Assembly (NCBI RefSeq): GCF_030150285.1
Contig: NZ_JASLGE010000115.1
Span: forward strand, 1-12,981
Direction: 5' to 3'
Origin: Pseudomonas sp.
GTDB lineage: Bacteria; Pseudomonadota; Gammaproteobacteria; Pseudomonadales; Pseudomonadaceae
DNA: 12,981 nucleotides
The position numbers and the translations under genes were made by a program. The stretch's first letter is position 1, and each line of letters begins with the position of its first letter. This document shows positions 1-6,486 of the stretch, piece after piece. The notes beneath the pieces are model-generated. The model made no database searches. It saw only the letters and a list, made by a program, of their open reading frames with translations, and was not told the DNA's origin.

Positions 1-924
1 GTTACGAGTCTGCTCAGCGTTGCGCGTGTAGGCAGCCTCACCGGCTTTCGTCTTGAGGTTCTCATAGACCTCAGGGCCGAGGATGTCCTTGATCTTGCGC
101 TTACCGCCCAGGACATTCAACTCCTGCTCGCCCATGGTCTCCAAGAGATTCAAGCCGTGCTCTTTATGCACCGCATCGTTGGACAGCATGGTCAAGGTGT
201 CGATGGCTTCTTGGTCCGTTGGGATCTCCCCAGAGGACAGGCCGTTGTTGAGGTAGCTCACGAACATCTTACCCGCAGCCGGGTCCTTCATAATGGAGAT
301 GTCATCCATCATCGGGGAGATGTCATTGCGAGCCTCAAGGACCGACTGAGCGGACAACTGCTTCGAGAGGAACTGAGCGTGGCTGTCATAGAGAGCAGCG
401 TTGCGGTTCACAATGTTGTCGTTGAAGCCCTGTTGGTAGAACGGATCGGACTCATTGACCCCAGCAGCATCGGCGTAGTTCTTGGCCTTCTGAGTCATAC
501 GCGCTTGACGTGCCTCATCGAACTCCTCACGGGTCCGGTACTGGGCCAAGTCGTTCTTCATCTCCGCATCTACCTCATAGGCAGCGTTGCGGCCAGTCTT
601 GAAGCTCAGCAGTTCCATCACAGACTTGTCGTCTTGGTACAGCAGTGTGCCATTGGCTCGTGCTTCACGGCGCTGCTCAGGACTCAGCTTGCGGATGATC
701 TCGTTGGATCGCTCATCAGCGAGTGCCTGCTGGCGCTGCTCGTAGGTCCCATAGGCATCCTGGGCGCCCTTAGCGAACTTCGCCATACCATCGGCCCAGG
801 ACGTGTCCCGTTGAGGAGCATGTTGGACCGAAGCCTTGAACTGTTGTGTCGCAGTGGCACCATGCAGGCGGTCTACTTGACCACCACGAGATTGCTCAAC
901 GGCGCCTTGAATTGCGTTTTTCAT
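1..924 (-). CDS. 15: Internal virion protein, T7 gp15-like (N-terminal part, runs off window)
   Basis: In T7, gp15 is part of the internal core that is ejected at infection and helps form the channel carrying phage DNA across the cell envelope. The 308 codons present here start at ATG 922-924 and read MKNAIQGAVEQSRGG, with no stop before the left edge; T7 gp15 is 747 residues, so somewhat under half is visible. The key match is a block at about residues 60-105 with LADERSNEIIRKLSPEQRRE, NGTLLYQDD and KTGRNAAY, nearly identical to T7 gp15. The start is set by an AAAGGAGG site 7 bases upstream, and the ATG overlaps the TAA of the gp14-like gene by one base (TAATG), implying translational coupling. 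Composition is mostly hydrophilic and helix-prone, with no signal peptide. The rest of the gene lies left of position 1. Confidence 0.95.
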   Translation of the reverse strand, partial: MKNAIQGAVEQSRGGQVDRLHGATATQQFKASVQHAPQRDTSWADGMAKFAKGAQDAYGTYEQRQQALADERSNEIIRKLSPEQRREARANGTLLYQDDKSVMELLSFKTGRNAAYEVDAEMKNDLAQYRTREEFDEARQARMTQKAKNYADAAGVNESDPFYQQGFNDNIVNRNAALYDSHAQFLSKQLSAQSVLEARNDISPMMDDISIMKDPAAGKMFVSYLNNGLSSGEIPTDQEAIDTLTMLSNDAVHKEHGLNLLETMGEQELNVLGGKRKIKDILGPEVYENLKTKAGEAAYTRNAEQTRN

Positions 925-1475
925 TAAGAACCTCCTTTAGGTGCGTCACCGCCTGACTTCCCTTTGTAACCACTGGCAGCGGCTGAGCCGGTTTGACCAA
1001 TGATGCCAAGGGCAGTGCCCAGCTTGTTCGGCTGGAAGATTCGACCAGCGCCACGGATGGACGACTTGGTGTTCTCTGTGTTGGCGATCTGGTTGGCGAA
1101 GATGGACTGGTAGTCCCGTTGATAGTTCTGCGCGGTCATCACACGTTCTTTCGAGGCTTGGTTTGCAACCTCGTTCTTGATGGCCTTCATTGAGCGCCCG
1201 GAAAGACCAGACTCGCCCATTGCGGCACGCACAGTGGATTCATTGCGGAGCGCCTGTAGGTTGACCTCAACGAGGTGCTCACGGGCCGCTTCATGTTTGT
1301 CTTGCAGTTCCAGGGACAGGTTGGCGTTAGCCATGTTCATCTCACGAACCTGCTCCATATGGGTCTTACGCTGGGCATCGGTTGCTTCACCGCGTGCCTT
1401 AGCGCCGTCCTTAGCTGCCATCGTGCCCCCGATCAGGGCAACAGCAGCGAGGCCGATAGATACTGGTTCACACAT
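924..1475 (-). CDS. 14: Internal virion protein, T7 gp14-like
   Basis: A 183-residue protein (T7 gp14 is 196). In T7, gp14 sits in the internal core of the head and is ejected first, ending up in the outer membrane as part of the DNA translocation channel. The N-terminus is MCEP followed by a hydrophobic stretch (about residues 5-20, IGLAAVALIGGTMAA), then a long polar helical region. Recognisable shared blocks are an ANLSLELQDK segment near residue 50, IRAAIGES-like VRAAMGESGLSGRSM near 82-97, and ENYRRDYQAIFAQQ-like QNYQRDYQSIFANQIA near 116-131. The C-terminus is Gly/Ala/Ser/Lys-rich. The ribosome binding site AGGAGG is 5 bases before the ATG and begins right at the stop of the upstream gp13-like gene, and its own stop overlaps the gp15-like start. 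Confidence 0.95.
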   Translation of the reverse strand: MCEPVSIGLAAVALIGGTMAAKDGAKARGEATDAQRKTHMEQVREMNMANANLSLELQDKHEAAREHLVEVNLQALRNESTVRAAMGESGLSGRSMKAIKNEVANQASKERVMTAQNYQRDYQSIFANQIANTENTKSSIRGAGRIFQPNKLGTALGIIGQTGSAAASGYKGKSGGDAPKGGS

Positions 1476-1484
1476 AGTGACCTC

Positions 1485-1928
1485 CTATAGCCAGAATTGC
1501 TTGAATTGAAACCCAGCCGGAGACATTGTGTGACCGGACTGGAAGGTGGCCCCAAGGGACTCCAGCAGCCGGATGTGGAGCGCATTGTCCTTCGACACGA
1601 GGTTCGTGAAGATACGGTTATGCTTGTCACGGACTACAGCAAGGTGTTCCTTGAGGAGCTTGTAGAACTGCATGCGCTCACCCTTGTCGAGCATCTCGCG
1701 GGCATTGGTGGTGACGAACCAAATACATTCACCATCAACCCCACCAACAGCGATAACTAAAGACCCAGCCATAATGGCGTGGGTATCTTCGTTGAGGGCT
1801 TCTGGTAGGACATCTCGTGGGTCTCGGTTCGCACGCATGCAATGGAACTCCGCAAGGTCGCCCTTGGAGAGATCATCCGCTGCTGTCACGAGGTGGTGCC
1901 GGGTTGCTTTAACGATTCTCAGGGTCAT
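1485..1928 (-). CDS. 13: Virion assembly protein, T7 gp13-like (GNAT-like fold)
   Basis: 147 residues, against 138 in T7 gp13. T7 gp13 is needed for making infectious particles, but its exact role is poorly defined. Similarity to T7 is modest: MTLRIVKAT at the N-terminus, an AVGGVDGECIWFVTT segment (T7 has AIGGNCGDQCWFVTS), then HIRLLESLGATF (T7 HIRFLKTIGAVF). The central beta-strand pattern and the closing ALHIRLLESLGATF segment resemble GNAT acetyltransferases, but I see no clear acetyl-CoA-binding Q/RxxGxG/A loop, so enzyme activity is not implied. It is the first gene after the phi13-like promoter, with an untranslated leader of only about 20 bases. AGGAGG lies 9 bases before the ATG. Position directly between gp12-like and gp14-like genes supports the call. 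Confidence 0.9.
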   Translation of the reverse strand: MTLRIVKATRHHLVTAADDLSKGDLAEFHCMRANRDPRDVLPEALNEDTHAIMAGSLVIAVGGVDGECIWFVTTNAREMLDKGERMQFYKLLKEHLAVVRDKHNRIFTNLVSKDNALHIRLLESLGATFQSGHTMSPAGFQFKQFWL

Positions 1929-1942
1929 AACTTTAAGCCTCC

Positions 1943-1965
1943 TATGGCCTTAGTGAGGGTTTTTA
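1943..1965 (-). promoter_or_regulatory. Phage RNA polymerase promoter (phi13-like)
   Basis: On the minus strand the element starts TAAAAACCCTCACTAAGGCC, matching the other three copies in the window and the T3 late promoter core ACCCTCACTAA. By alignment with T3/T7 promoters, transcription would begin at the G at 1948, giving a leader of about 20 bases before the gp13-like ATG. It fills most of the 54-base gap between the gp12-like stop and the gp13-like start, the same place as phi13 in T7. Unlike the other three copies, it is not followed by an inverted repeat. Confidence 0.93.
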
Positions 1966-1982
1966 CGCCCTCGCCAAGCCTG

Positions 1983-4403
1983 TTAGATACCGGAAGACCG
2001 GCGAATGTAGTTCCCTTCCCAGCCACAACCGATCACGTTAAGTGGGTTCGGGTTGCTGCTCACGATGGAAACCTGTTGTCGTAACGCATTGCCAGTCACG
2101 GGGAAGCGGAACTGCCCAGTGCCCAGCGTGAAGCTGCCCAGGATCAGCTCGGTGCCCAGTCGACCACCAGCCATGTTGTACACGTACTGGGTCGAGCCGT
2201 TGTACACGTTGACCTCGAAGGCACCCGACTGCTCGTAGTTCAGCCACGCTTTGCGCAACTGCAAGCGACCGATGTCCTCTGTGCTGGTCGAGCCGTCATC
2301 AGCGGTTTGCTTGATGAGGAACTTGGAGAACTCATAGTGGAACGTGTACTCACGGCCAATAACGAATTGCTCGCCTGTGCGATCACCTACCAGCTCAATC
2401 TGAGATCCCGCAATCCAACCACGCGGCCCAGGCTCATGGCGCTCCATCACGCTGTTCTTGTCGAGCGTGTAGAGAACGACTTGAGGTCCTAAGAGGCCAC
2501 CATAGAGAGCCTGTACGTCGATGTACGTGGTGAACTCATCCTCATCGAACTTAGTGGCTACCACGGAAGTCTTCATGTCCATATAGGACCGATAAGGCTC
2601 CAGAGGAACATCCACTGTGTTCGAGGTGAACTCGATACGCTCCATCGAGATCCCGCTCTCACGTTCCAGCACCAGATACATGTAGGACCCGATGCAGGTT
2701 GCAGAGAGGATCTTTGTGTCATCACCGAAGGTCCAGTGCGACCAGCTCTGTTGGGACAGCTCCTCGTTGATGTAGAGGAACTTGTAGATGAACACCTTGG
2801 ACGGATCTCCATCAGACAGCACCGCCACAAAGTTCTCAGTGCCTGAACCATGAATCGAGAAGACCTCGTTGCGGATGTACACCGGGATGTGCGCAGAGAT
2901 GTCCTCAGCGGACTTCACATCGCTCACGTCCTGTACCGCGTAGTACCGCTTGATGCTGGTGTAACTGGCACGCGGAGATGCGAAGTACACACCACGGCCA
3001 ATCCCGTATGGTCGAGCACCATCACTCACGTCGAACTCAGTGGTCAAATCGAGCTGGATGCTTTTGGAAGTCATCGTGCCAGAAGACGAGAGAACGAACT
3101 GAGCTTGGTCAGACCACAACAAGAGCTGCTCAGAGAACGGAACAGCGTACTTCAGGATAGACACACGGTTGTGGGAGATTGCCACGTCGATAGGATCATC
3201 GTCGGACACCTGGGCCACGCTCGCAGGGAAGAAGCTGAAGTACTTCGAGGTCCTCGACATGATCACGTTTTCACCTGAGAGGAAACCCAGGCGGTTACGG
3301 AAGAAGAAGATCTCGTTGATGTTCGAGCCGATGAAGCTGGGCATTGGGTTGGTCTCGTCATCACCAGACTTACGCTCAACCCAGTCGAGCACCTTCCAGT
3401 CGAAGTTCCCGTCAGCGCCTCGCACAAGCGCACGGGGCATCGTTGAGGCATCGAGACCGGCAATGATACCCGGCTTGGCTACCTCCTTCCAGACGAGCCC
3501 TGAGGCGTTGTACTGAACCCAGTAGTTGTCGCCAGAGCGTGCAGCTTCCCCAGTGATCTCCACGAGATACCCATCGACACATTGCGATGGCAGCTTGTTA
3601 AACGCTTGGACCTGATAGAGGAACGCATTGAGCAACTGCCCAGCGTAGCCGTCATCAGTGGCAATCGACGTGATGTCAGGACCGCCCATGGCGTCAATCA
3701 CAATCCAGCCTTGCCCAGCAGTGGCCCTGTAAGGCTTGTTGTCGGTCGTCATCTTGGCATCGAACCGCTTAGCCATCTCACGCGCAATGAAGCCAGCATC
3801 AGTCCACTCAACCTGTTTGGTTGGGGTTCCTGGCGGTGGGCTTGGATAGTCTGCAACATCACCCGCAGGCATCTGCAAGACAGCATCCGAGTCCGAACCG
3901 TTGATCCCGAACTTCAGTGTACGACCGTACTGACCACCACGCACGTTGACCACGGCCCGTTGACCCAGAGGCTTGGAGCCAGGGTGTGTCATGGTCTTGC
4001 CGATGTCGGTGATCTTTGTCCGGTTGGTCACGAACGTGTAGTCCGCAACGGTGATCATGCGCAGCTCTTGGCGAGGGTTAGGGCAGTTGGCATAGCCATC
4101 ATAACCACGCACTTGGTACTCGACGCCATCCAGTCCGAAGACCTTAAGGCCGCTCCCAGTGAACACCACATCGTACTGCTCCACTGCGTCACGGTTGATC
4201 ATGTGAATCAGAGGCTTAGGTCCAAACGTACCAGCCTCAGCGAGCTTCTTAACGAACACCGTAGGCGGTCGCTTCTGGAGCCCTTGTGTCTCAGAGGACC
4301 AGCCGTTCTCCTGAAAGCTGCCCTGGTTGGGGAACCGTAGGATGTCAGGCTGTTGGCTAATGCCGCCTTTGAGGTTCTTAACGCTTTGCGAAACAAGTCC
4401 CAT
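1983..4403 (-). CDS. 12: Tail tubular protein B / nozzle, T7 gp12-like
   Basis: 806 residues (T7 gp12 is 794). In T7 six copies of gp12 form the tail nozzle below gp11; with gp11 they carry the tail fibres and gate DNA release. The N-terminus, MGLVSQSVKNLKGGISQQPD, is almost the T7 sequence, followed by LRFPNQGSFQENGWSSETQ and GLQKRPPTVF. Further family-typical segments include NEIFFFRNRLGFLSGENVIM near residue 365, YFSFFPASVAQVSDDDPIDV, and GIGRGVYFASPRASYTSIKR. The start is clear: AAGGAGG lies 4 bases before the ATG and is formed partly by the TAA stop of the gp11-like gene. A phage promoter follows 18 bases after its own stop. No frameshift or missing part is visible. Confidence 0.97.
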   Translation of the reverse strand: MGLVSQSVKNLKGGISQQPDILRFPNQGSFQENGWSSETQGLQKRPPTVFVKKLAEAGTFGPKPLIHMINRDAVEQYDVVFTGSGLKVFGLDGVEYQVRGYDGYANCPNPRQELRMITVADYTFVTNRTKITDIGKTMTHPGSKPLGQRAVVNVRGGQYGRTLKFGINGSDSDAVLQMPAGDVADYPSPPPGTPTKQVEWTDAGFIAREMAKRFDAKMTTDNKPYRATAGQGWIVIDAMGGPDITSIATDDGYAGQLLNAFLYQVQAFNKLPSQCVDGYLVEITGEAARSGDNYWVQYNASGLVWKEVAKPGIIAGLDASTMPRALVRGADGNFDWKVLDWVERKSGDDETNPMPSFIGSNINEIFFFRNRLGFLSGENVIMSRTSKYFSFFPASVAQVSDDDPIDVAISHNRVSILKYAVPFSEQLLLWSDQAQFVLSSSGTMTSKSIQLDLTTEFDVSDGARPYGIGRGVYFASPRASYTSIKRYYAVQDVSDVKSAEDISAHIPVYIRNEVFSIHGSGTENFVAVLSDGDPSKVFIYKFLYINEELSQQSWSHWTFGDDTKILSATCIGSYMYLVLERESGISMERIEFTSNTVDVPLEPYRSYMDMKTSVVATKFDEDEFTTYIDVQALYGGLLGPQVVLYTLDKNSVMERHEPGPRGWIAGSQIELVGDRTGEQFVIGREYTFHYEFSKFLIKQTADDGSTSTEDIGRLQLRKAWLNYEQSGAFEVNVYNGSTQYVYNMAGGRLGTELILGSFTLGTGQFRFPVTGNALRQQVSIVSSNPNPLNVIGCGWEGNYIRRSSGI

Positions 4404-4412
4404 AAGACCTCC

Positions 4413-5000
4413 TTATCGACTGATCTTGCCACCAGTCCAGGCGTCACCGCCCAGCAGGTTGAAGTTTCCGTAGTCGAGTTCATATTCGTTGATCATCTGC
4501 CACGCTTCCTGTTCCTGCTCTTGTAGAGCCCCTTCGATCTCACCGGCCCCGAAGAAGCGGATGTTGAATCGACGGCAAGCCTTCGCCAGGATGTAGGAGC
4601 GGAAGCACTCAGGCATCTCGTTGTACTCACGCAGGCGGATGAGATCTACCTGAATGGGCTGCAAGAATTCATCCGTGTCATTCAGCCGGTCATAGACCAA
4701 GCCGCCACGGTTGATGTAAGGCGTACCGCCCGTAGAGGACATCTTAAGGAAGTCGCTCATGTACGGGATCTGCTTCGAGAACACGTCAGGAATCAGAGTG
4801 GCACCTTCCTCAATGTTGAAGGTCCAGCCACGAGATTGAACCTCGCGGTTTACCTGATTGAGGATTCGACGGCAGTTCGCCACATCAGCGTTAGGGTCGC
4901 CCTCAAGGGAGTTCACTGGGGATTCCCCGATAGCGGCCAACATATCGTTGATCGCCGAGAGTTCCTCAGACGTTTCAAGTGTTGCTTCAATAGTTCGCAT
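4413..5000 (-). CDS. 11: Tail tubular protein A / gatekeeper, T7 gp11-like
   Basis: 195 residues (T7 gp11 is 196). In T7, gp11 forms a twelve-subunit ring joining the portal to the gp12 nozzle and providing the sites for tail fibre attachment. The protein begins MRTIEATLETSEELSAINDM and carries AIGESPVNSLEGDPNADVAN near residues 23-42, an RGWTFN segment near 58, and a C-terminal LGGDAWTGG ending, all typical of the family. An in-frame ATG exists 39 bases upstream (5037-5039), but it lies inside the terminator hairpin; the start at 5000 is preferred because AAGGAG lies 6 bases upstream and the family N-terminus begins there. The gene lies just after the T-phi-like terminator and so is probably expressed by readthrough from upstream late promoters. 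Confidence 0.95.
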   Translation of the reverse strand: MRTIEATLETSEELSAINDMLAAIGESPVNSLEGDPNADVANCRRILNQVNREVQSRGWTFNIEEGATLIPDVFSKQIPYMSDFLKMSSTGGTPYINRGGLVYDRLNDTDEFLQPIQVDLIRLREYNEMPECFRSYILAKACRRFNIRFFGAGEIEGALQEQEQEAWQMINEYELDYGNFNLLGGDAWTGGKISR

Positions 5001-5001
5001 A

Positions 5002-5020
5002 TGGATCTCCTTAAAGAAAA
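5002..5020 (-). repeat. Translation leader repeat, copy 1 (before gp11-like gene)
   Basis: The 19 bases TTTTCTTTAAGGAGATCCA (minus strand) are identical to 7376-7394 before the scaffold gene. The segment contains the Shine-Dalgarno AAGGAG and resembles the efficient CTTTAAGAAGGAGATATA leaders of T7 structural genes. Its upstream T-run is shared with the T-tract of the adjoining terminator. Confidence 0.85.
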
Positions 5021-5055
5021 AACCCCAAGAAGCCCACAAGGGACCTCAAGGGGTT
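5017..5055 (-). terminator. Late transcription terminator (T-phi-like)
   Basis: On the minus strand AACCCC (5055-5050) pairs with GGGGTT (5026-5021). Inside are GAGG/CTTC pairs and a CCC-TTGT-GGG tip, separated by a TT/TT mismatch and a single bulged T. The stem runs straight into TTTTTT (5022-5017, overlapping the last stem bases). It lies 7 bases after the stop of the Ig-like frame and before gene 11, exactly where T7 has T-phi. T-phi in T7 is leaky, allowing expression of genes 11 and 12, and the same is likely here. Confidence 0.92.
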
Positions 5056-5062
5056 CGGTTTG

Positions 5063-5329
5063 TTACTCAGCCGTTACAGTGAGCGCGCAGGTGTCCGTAA
5101 AGGAACCGTCAACGGTCGTAACAGTGATGGTGGCAGAGCCGGGAGCTACTGGAGTAACTACACCAGATGCACTAACGGTAGCAATGAGAGGATCAGAACT
5201 TGCGAACGTCACCGACTTATTCGTAGCGTTAGCTGGAGCGACCGTGGCGGTCAGGTTCCGAGTTGCACCCATGCGGACCGTAGAGGTCTTAGGAGCAATC
5301 GAAACCCCAGTTACGCCAACGATGCTCAC
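5063..5329 (-). CDS. Ig-like (Big_2) domain; probable -1 frameshift extension of the capsid protein (10B-like)
   Basis: An 88-codon frame in -1 register to the capsid gene. Translated alone from GTG 5327-5329 it overlaps the capsid TGA by four bases (GTGA). The protein is a single bacterial Ig-like domain: VTGVSIAPKTSTVRMG, then LTATVAPANATNKSVTF, SSDPLIATVSASGVVTPV, GSATITVTT and a final CALTVTAE, the strand pattern of Big_2 domains. T7 and T3 make a minor capsid protein 10B by -1 frameshifting at the end of gene 10, and Ig-like domains on phage head proteins are often added this way. No separate well-spaced ribosome binding site precedes the GTG (AAAGG is only 1 base away), so I favour a frameshifted fusion of about 429 residues displayed on the capsid surface, possibly sticking to host or environmental polysaccharide. 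Coupled initiation at GTG remains possible. Confidence 0.82.
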   Translation of the reverse strand: MSIVGVTGVSIAPKTSTVRMGATRNLTATVAPANATNKSVTFASSDPLIATVSASGVVTPVAPGSATITVTTVDGSFTDTCALTVTAE

Positions 5330-6351
5330 GCCTTTGTAACCACCAGTGCGCCAGCAGCTTCAGGACGCAGGCCACCGTGACCCATGGCGTATTTGCCGAT
5401 GATCTGGTCAGCCTGGAACTCAGGACGACGAGCACGCTCAAGCGCCATGTCTTTCAGCTTGACAGTACCGACAGCCGAGCGGTGGTTGAAGATACCAACG
5501 ATGTTGTCCTCAGCGACACGGACATCGCCAGTTGCAGTGGCCGGGAAGGCGTGCTTCTGGTTGGTGCCATCGTGGTCATCACCAGCACCGCCAACGGTCA
5601 GGTGTGGCACTTCGATCACGGTGAAGCCCATCACGTTGCGGATGTTGCCTGTCTCAGGATCGGTCAGCGCAGCGTAGTTGGCAGCGTTCGGCATCAGAGC
5701 AGCCAGGATAGCGCTGTAGTCGTCAGGCGAGGTGAAGAAGGTACGGTCCGATGCAGGCACGTAGTTCTTGGTCAGACGGCCACGGGCCAGGGTCAGACCT
5801 TTGAGGATCGCGATACCACGAGCTTCTGGGTCGGTCAGGTCAGCGGCCAAGCCGATTTCCAGAACAACGGCAGCGCCCAGGCCAGCGATGTTTTCGTTGG
5901 ATGCAGCAGGCAGGTTGCACAGGTTGACCATTTCAGCCAGCACCGCGCCGTCAGCAGCGATTGCCAGAGCTTCGCCCAGTTGGGCCGAGTACTCAGCACG
6001 CACATCGTAGTGGTTCATTGCGTCTTCGATGTCGTAGATCAGCACGTCCGAGGTCAGCAGGCCGTCGATGACGATCACTTTCTCAGCGTGTTTGATGTCC
6101 TTACGCTTGTCATCCAGGTTCTCACCCGGTGCAAGGTAGTAACCCTTGGTGCGGCCCATCACGGGGAAGCTCGCGCTCTTACCGTTCTGAATGGTGCGGA
6201 CCATGTGCTTGTCCATGGTTACGGAACGACGCACGAATGCAGTCAGAACTTCACCACCGAACACCTTCAGGAAGTTGGCCAGCATGTCCTGGTTGTTTAC
6301 GCCCTTGCCCTGGTTCTGACCAATCTTTTGACCGCCTTTCATATTCGCCAT
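5326..6351 (-). CDS. 10: Major capsid protein, T7 gp10A-like
   Basis: 341 residues (T7 10A is 345), HK97-fold shell protein. The N-terminus MANMKGGQKIGQNQGKG matches the T7 10A start. Long near-identical blocks follow: FLKVFGGEVLTAFVRRSV, YYLAPGENLDDKRKDIKHAE, VLIYDIEDAMNHYDVRAEYS, DYSAILAALMPNAANYAAL, NVMGFTVIEVPHLT, HRSAVGTVKLKDMALERARR, and IIGKYAMGHGGLRPEAAGA at the end. The start is supported by AAGGAG 7 bases upstream. A dedicated promoter and a structured leader precede it, as expected for the most abundant phage protein. The last codons read GTT ACA AAG GCG TGA, and the -1 frame is open through this point into the Ig-like domain. Confidence 0.98.
   Translation of the reverse strand: MANMKGGQKIGQNQGKGVNNQDMLANFLKVFGGEVLTAFVRRSVTMDKHMVRTIQNGKSASFPVMGRTKGYYLAPGENLDDKRKDIKHAEKVIVIDGLLTSDVLIYDIEDAMNHYDVRAEYSAQLGEALAIAADGAVLAEMVNLCNLPAASNENIAGLGAAVVLEIGLAADLTDPEARGIAILKGLTLARGRLTKNYVPASDRTFFTSPDDYSAILAALMPNAANYAALTDPETGNIRNVMGFTVIEVPHLTVGGAGDDHDGTNQKHAFPATATGDVRVAEDNIVGIFNHRSAVGTVKLKDMALERARRPEFQADQIIGKYAMGHGGLRPEAAGALVVTKA
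5329..5340 (-). other. Candidate -1 ribosomal frameshift site at the capsid gene end
   Basis: Reading GTT ACA AAG GCG TGA in the capsid frame, a slip of one base back at AAG (A-AAG, where lysine tRNA can re-pair with AAA) gives AAA GGC GTG AGC, continuing into the Ig-like frame. The site falls after the same LRPEAAGA-VV peptide context where T7 shifts frame to make 10B. I see no classical XXXYYYZ heptamer and no obvious downstream pseudoknot, so the exact slip codon is uncertain. Confidence 0.55.
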
Positions 6352-6406
6352 TGTGTGTCTCCTTCTATGAGTTTCTTTGAGGACAACTTGTCCGATTCAT
6401 TTGGCA

Positions 6407-6455
6407 CAGACTGTCAGTATCCGTTGTGTTGCGATACCAGAATTATGCCAGTCTG
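6407..6455 (-). promoter_or_regulatory. 5' leader hairpin of the capsid transcript
   Basis: On the minus strand CAGACTG (6455-6449) is the exact reverse complement of CAGTCTG (6413-6407), and inside it GTATC (6437-6433) pairs with GATAC (6421-6417). The outer stem begins about five bases after the predicted transcription start of the phi10-like promoter. T7 gene 10 mRNA also carries a 5'-proximal stem-loop, which is held to stabilise it. The remaining leader to the ATG is about 55 bases and contains no gene. Confidence 0.7.
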
Positions 6456-6476
6456 TAGCCTTAGTGAGGGTTTTTA
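6454..6476 (-). promoter_or_regulatory. Phage RNA polymerase promoter (phi10-like)
   Basis: Minus-strand element starting TAAAAACCCTCACTAAGGCT, in the gap between the scaffold stop (6487) and the capsid start (6351). Predicted start of transcription is the G at 6459. It is preceded by TT (…TTTAAAAACCC), making the upstream part A/T-rich. Same position as T7 phi10, the strongest late promoter. Confidence 0.95.
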
Positions 6477-6486
6477 AATCAGTGAC

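Noticed and set aside
157..927. 256-codon plus-strand frame opposite the gp15-like gene
   Set aside because: The minus strand here encodes unmistakable T7 gp15 similarity, so this is a shadow.
3582..4340. 252-codon plus-strand frame opposite the gp12-like gene
   Set aside because: Shadow of gp12; no independent support.
4413..5039. Longer form of the gp11-like protein starting 13 codons upstream
   Set aside because: The upstream ATG lies in the terminator hairpin and lacks a ribosome site; the MRTIE start has AAGGAG at ideal distance and matches the family.
5377..6477. 366-codon plus-strand frame opposite the capsid gene
   Set aside because: Antisense shadow of the highly conserved capsid; covers the minus-strand promoter and leader, and the product looks random.
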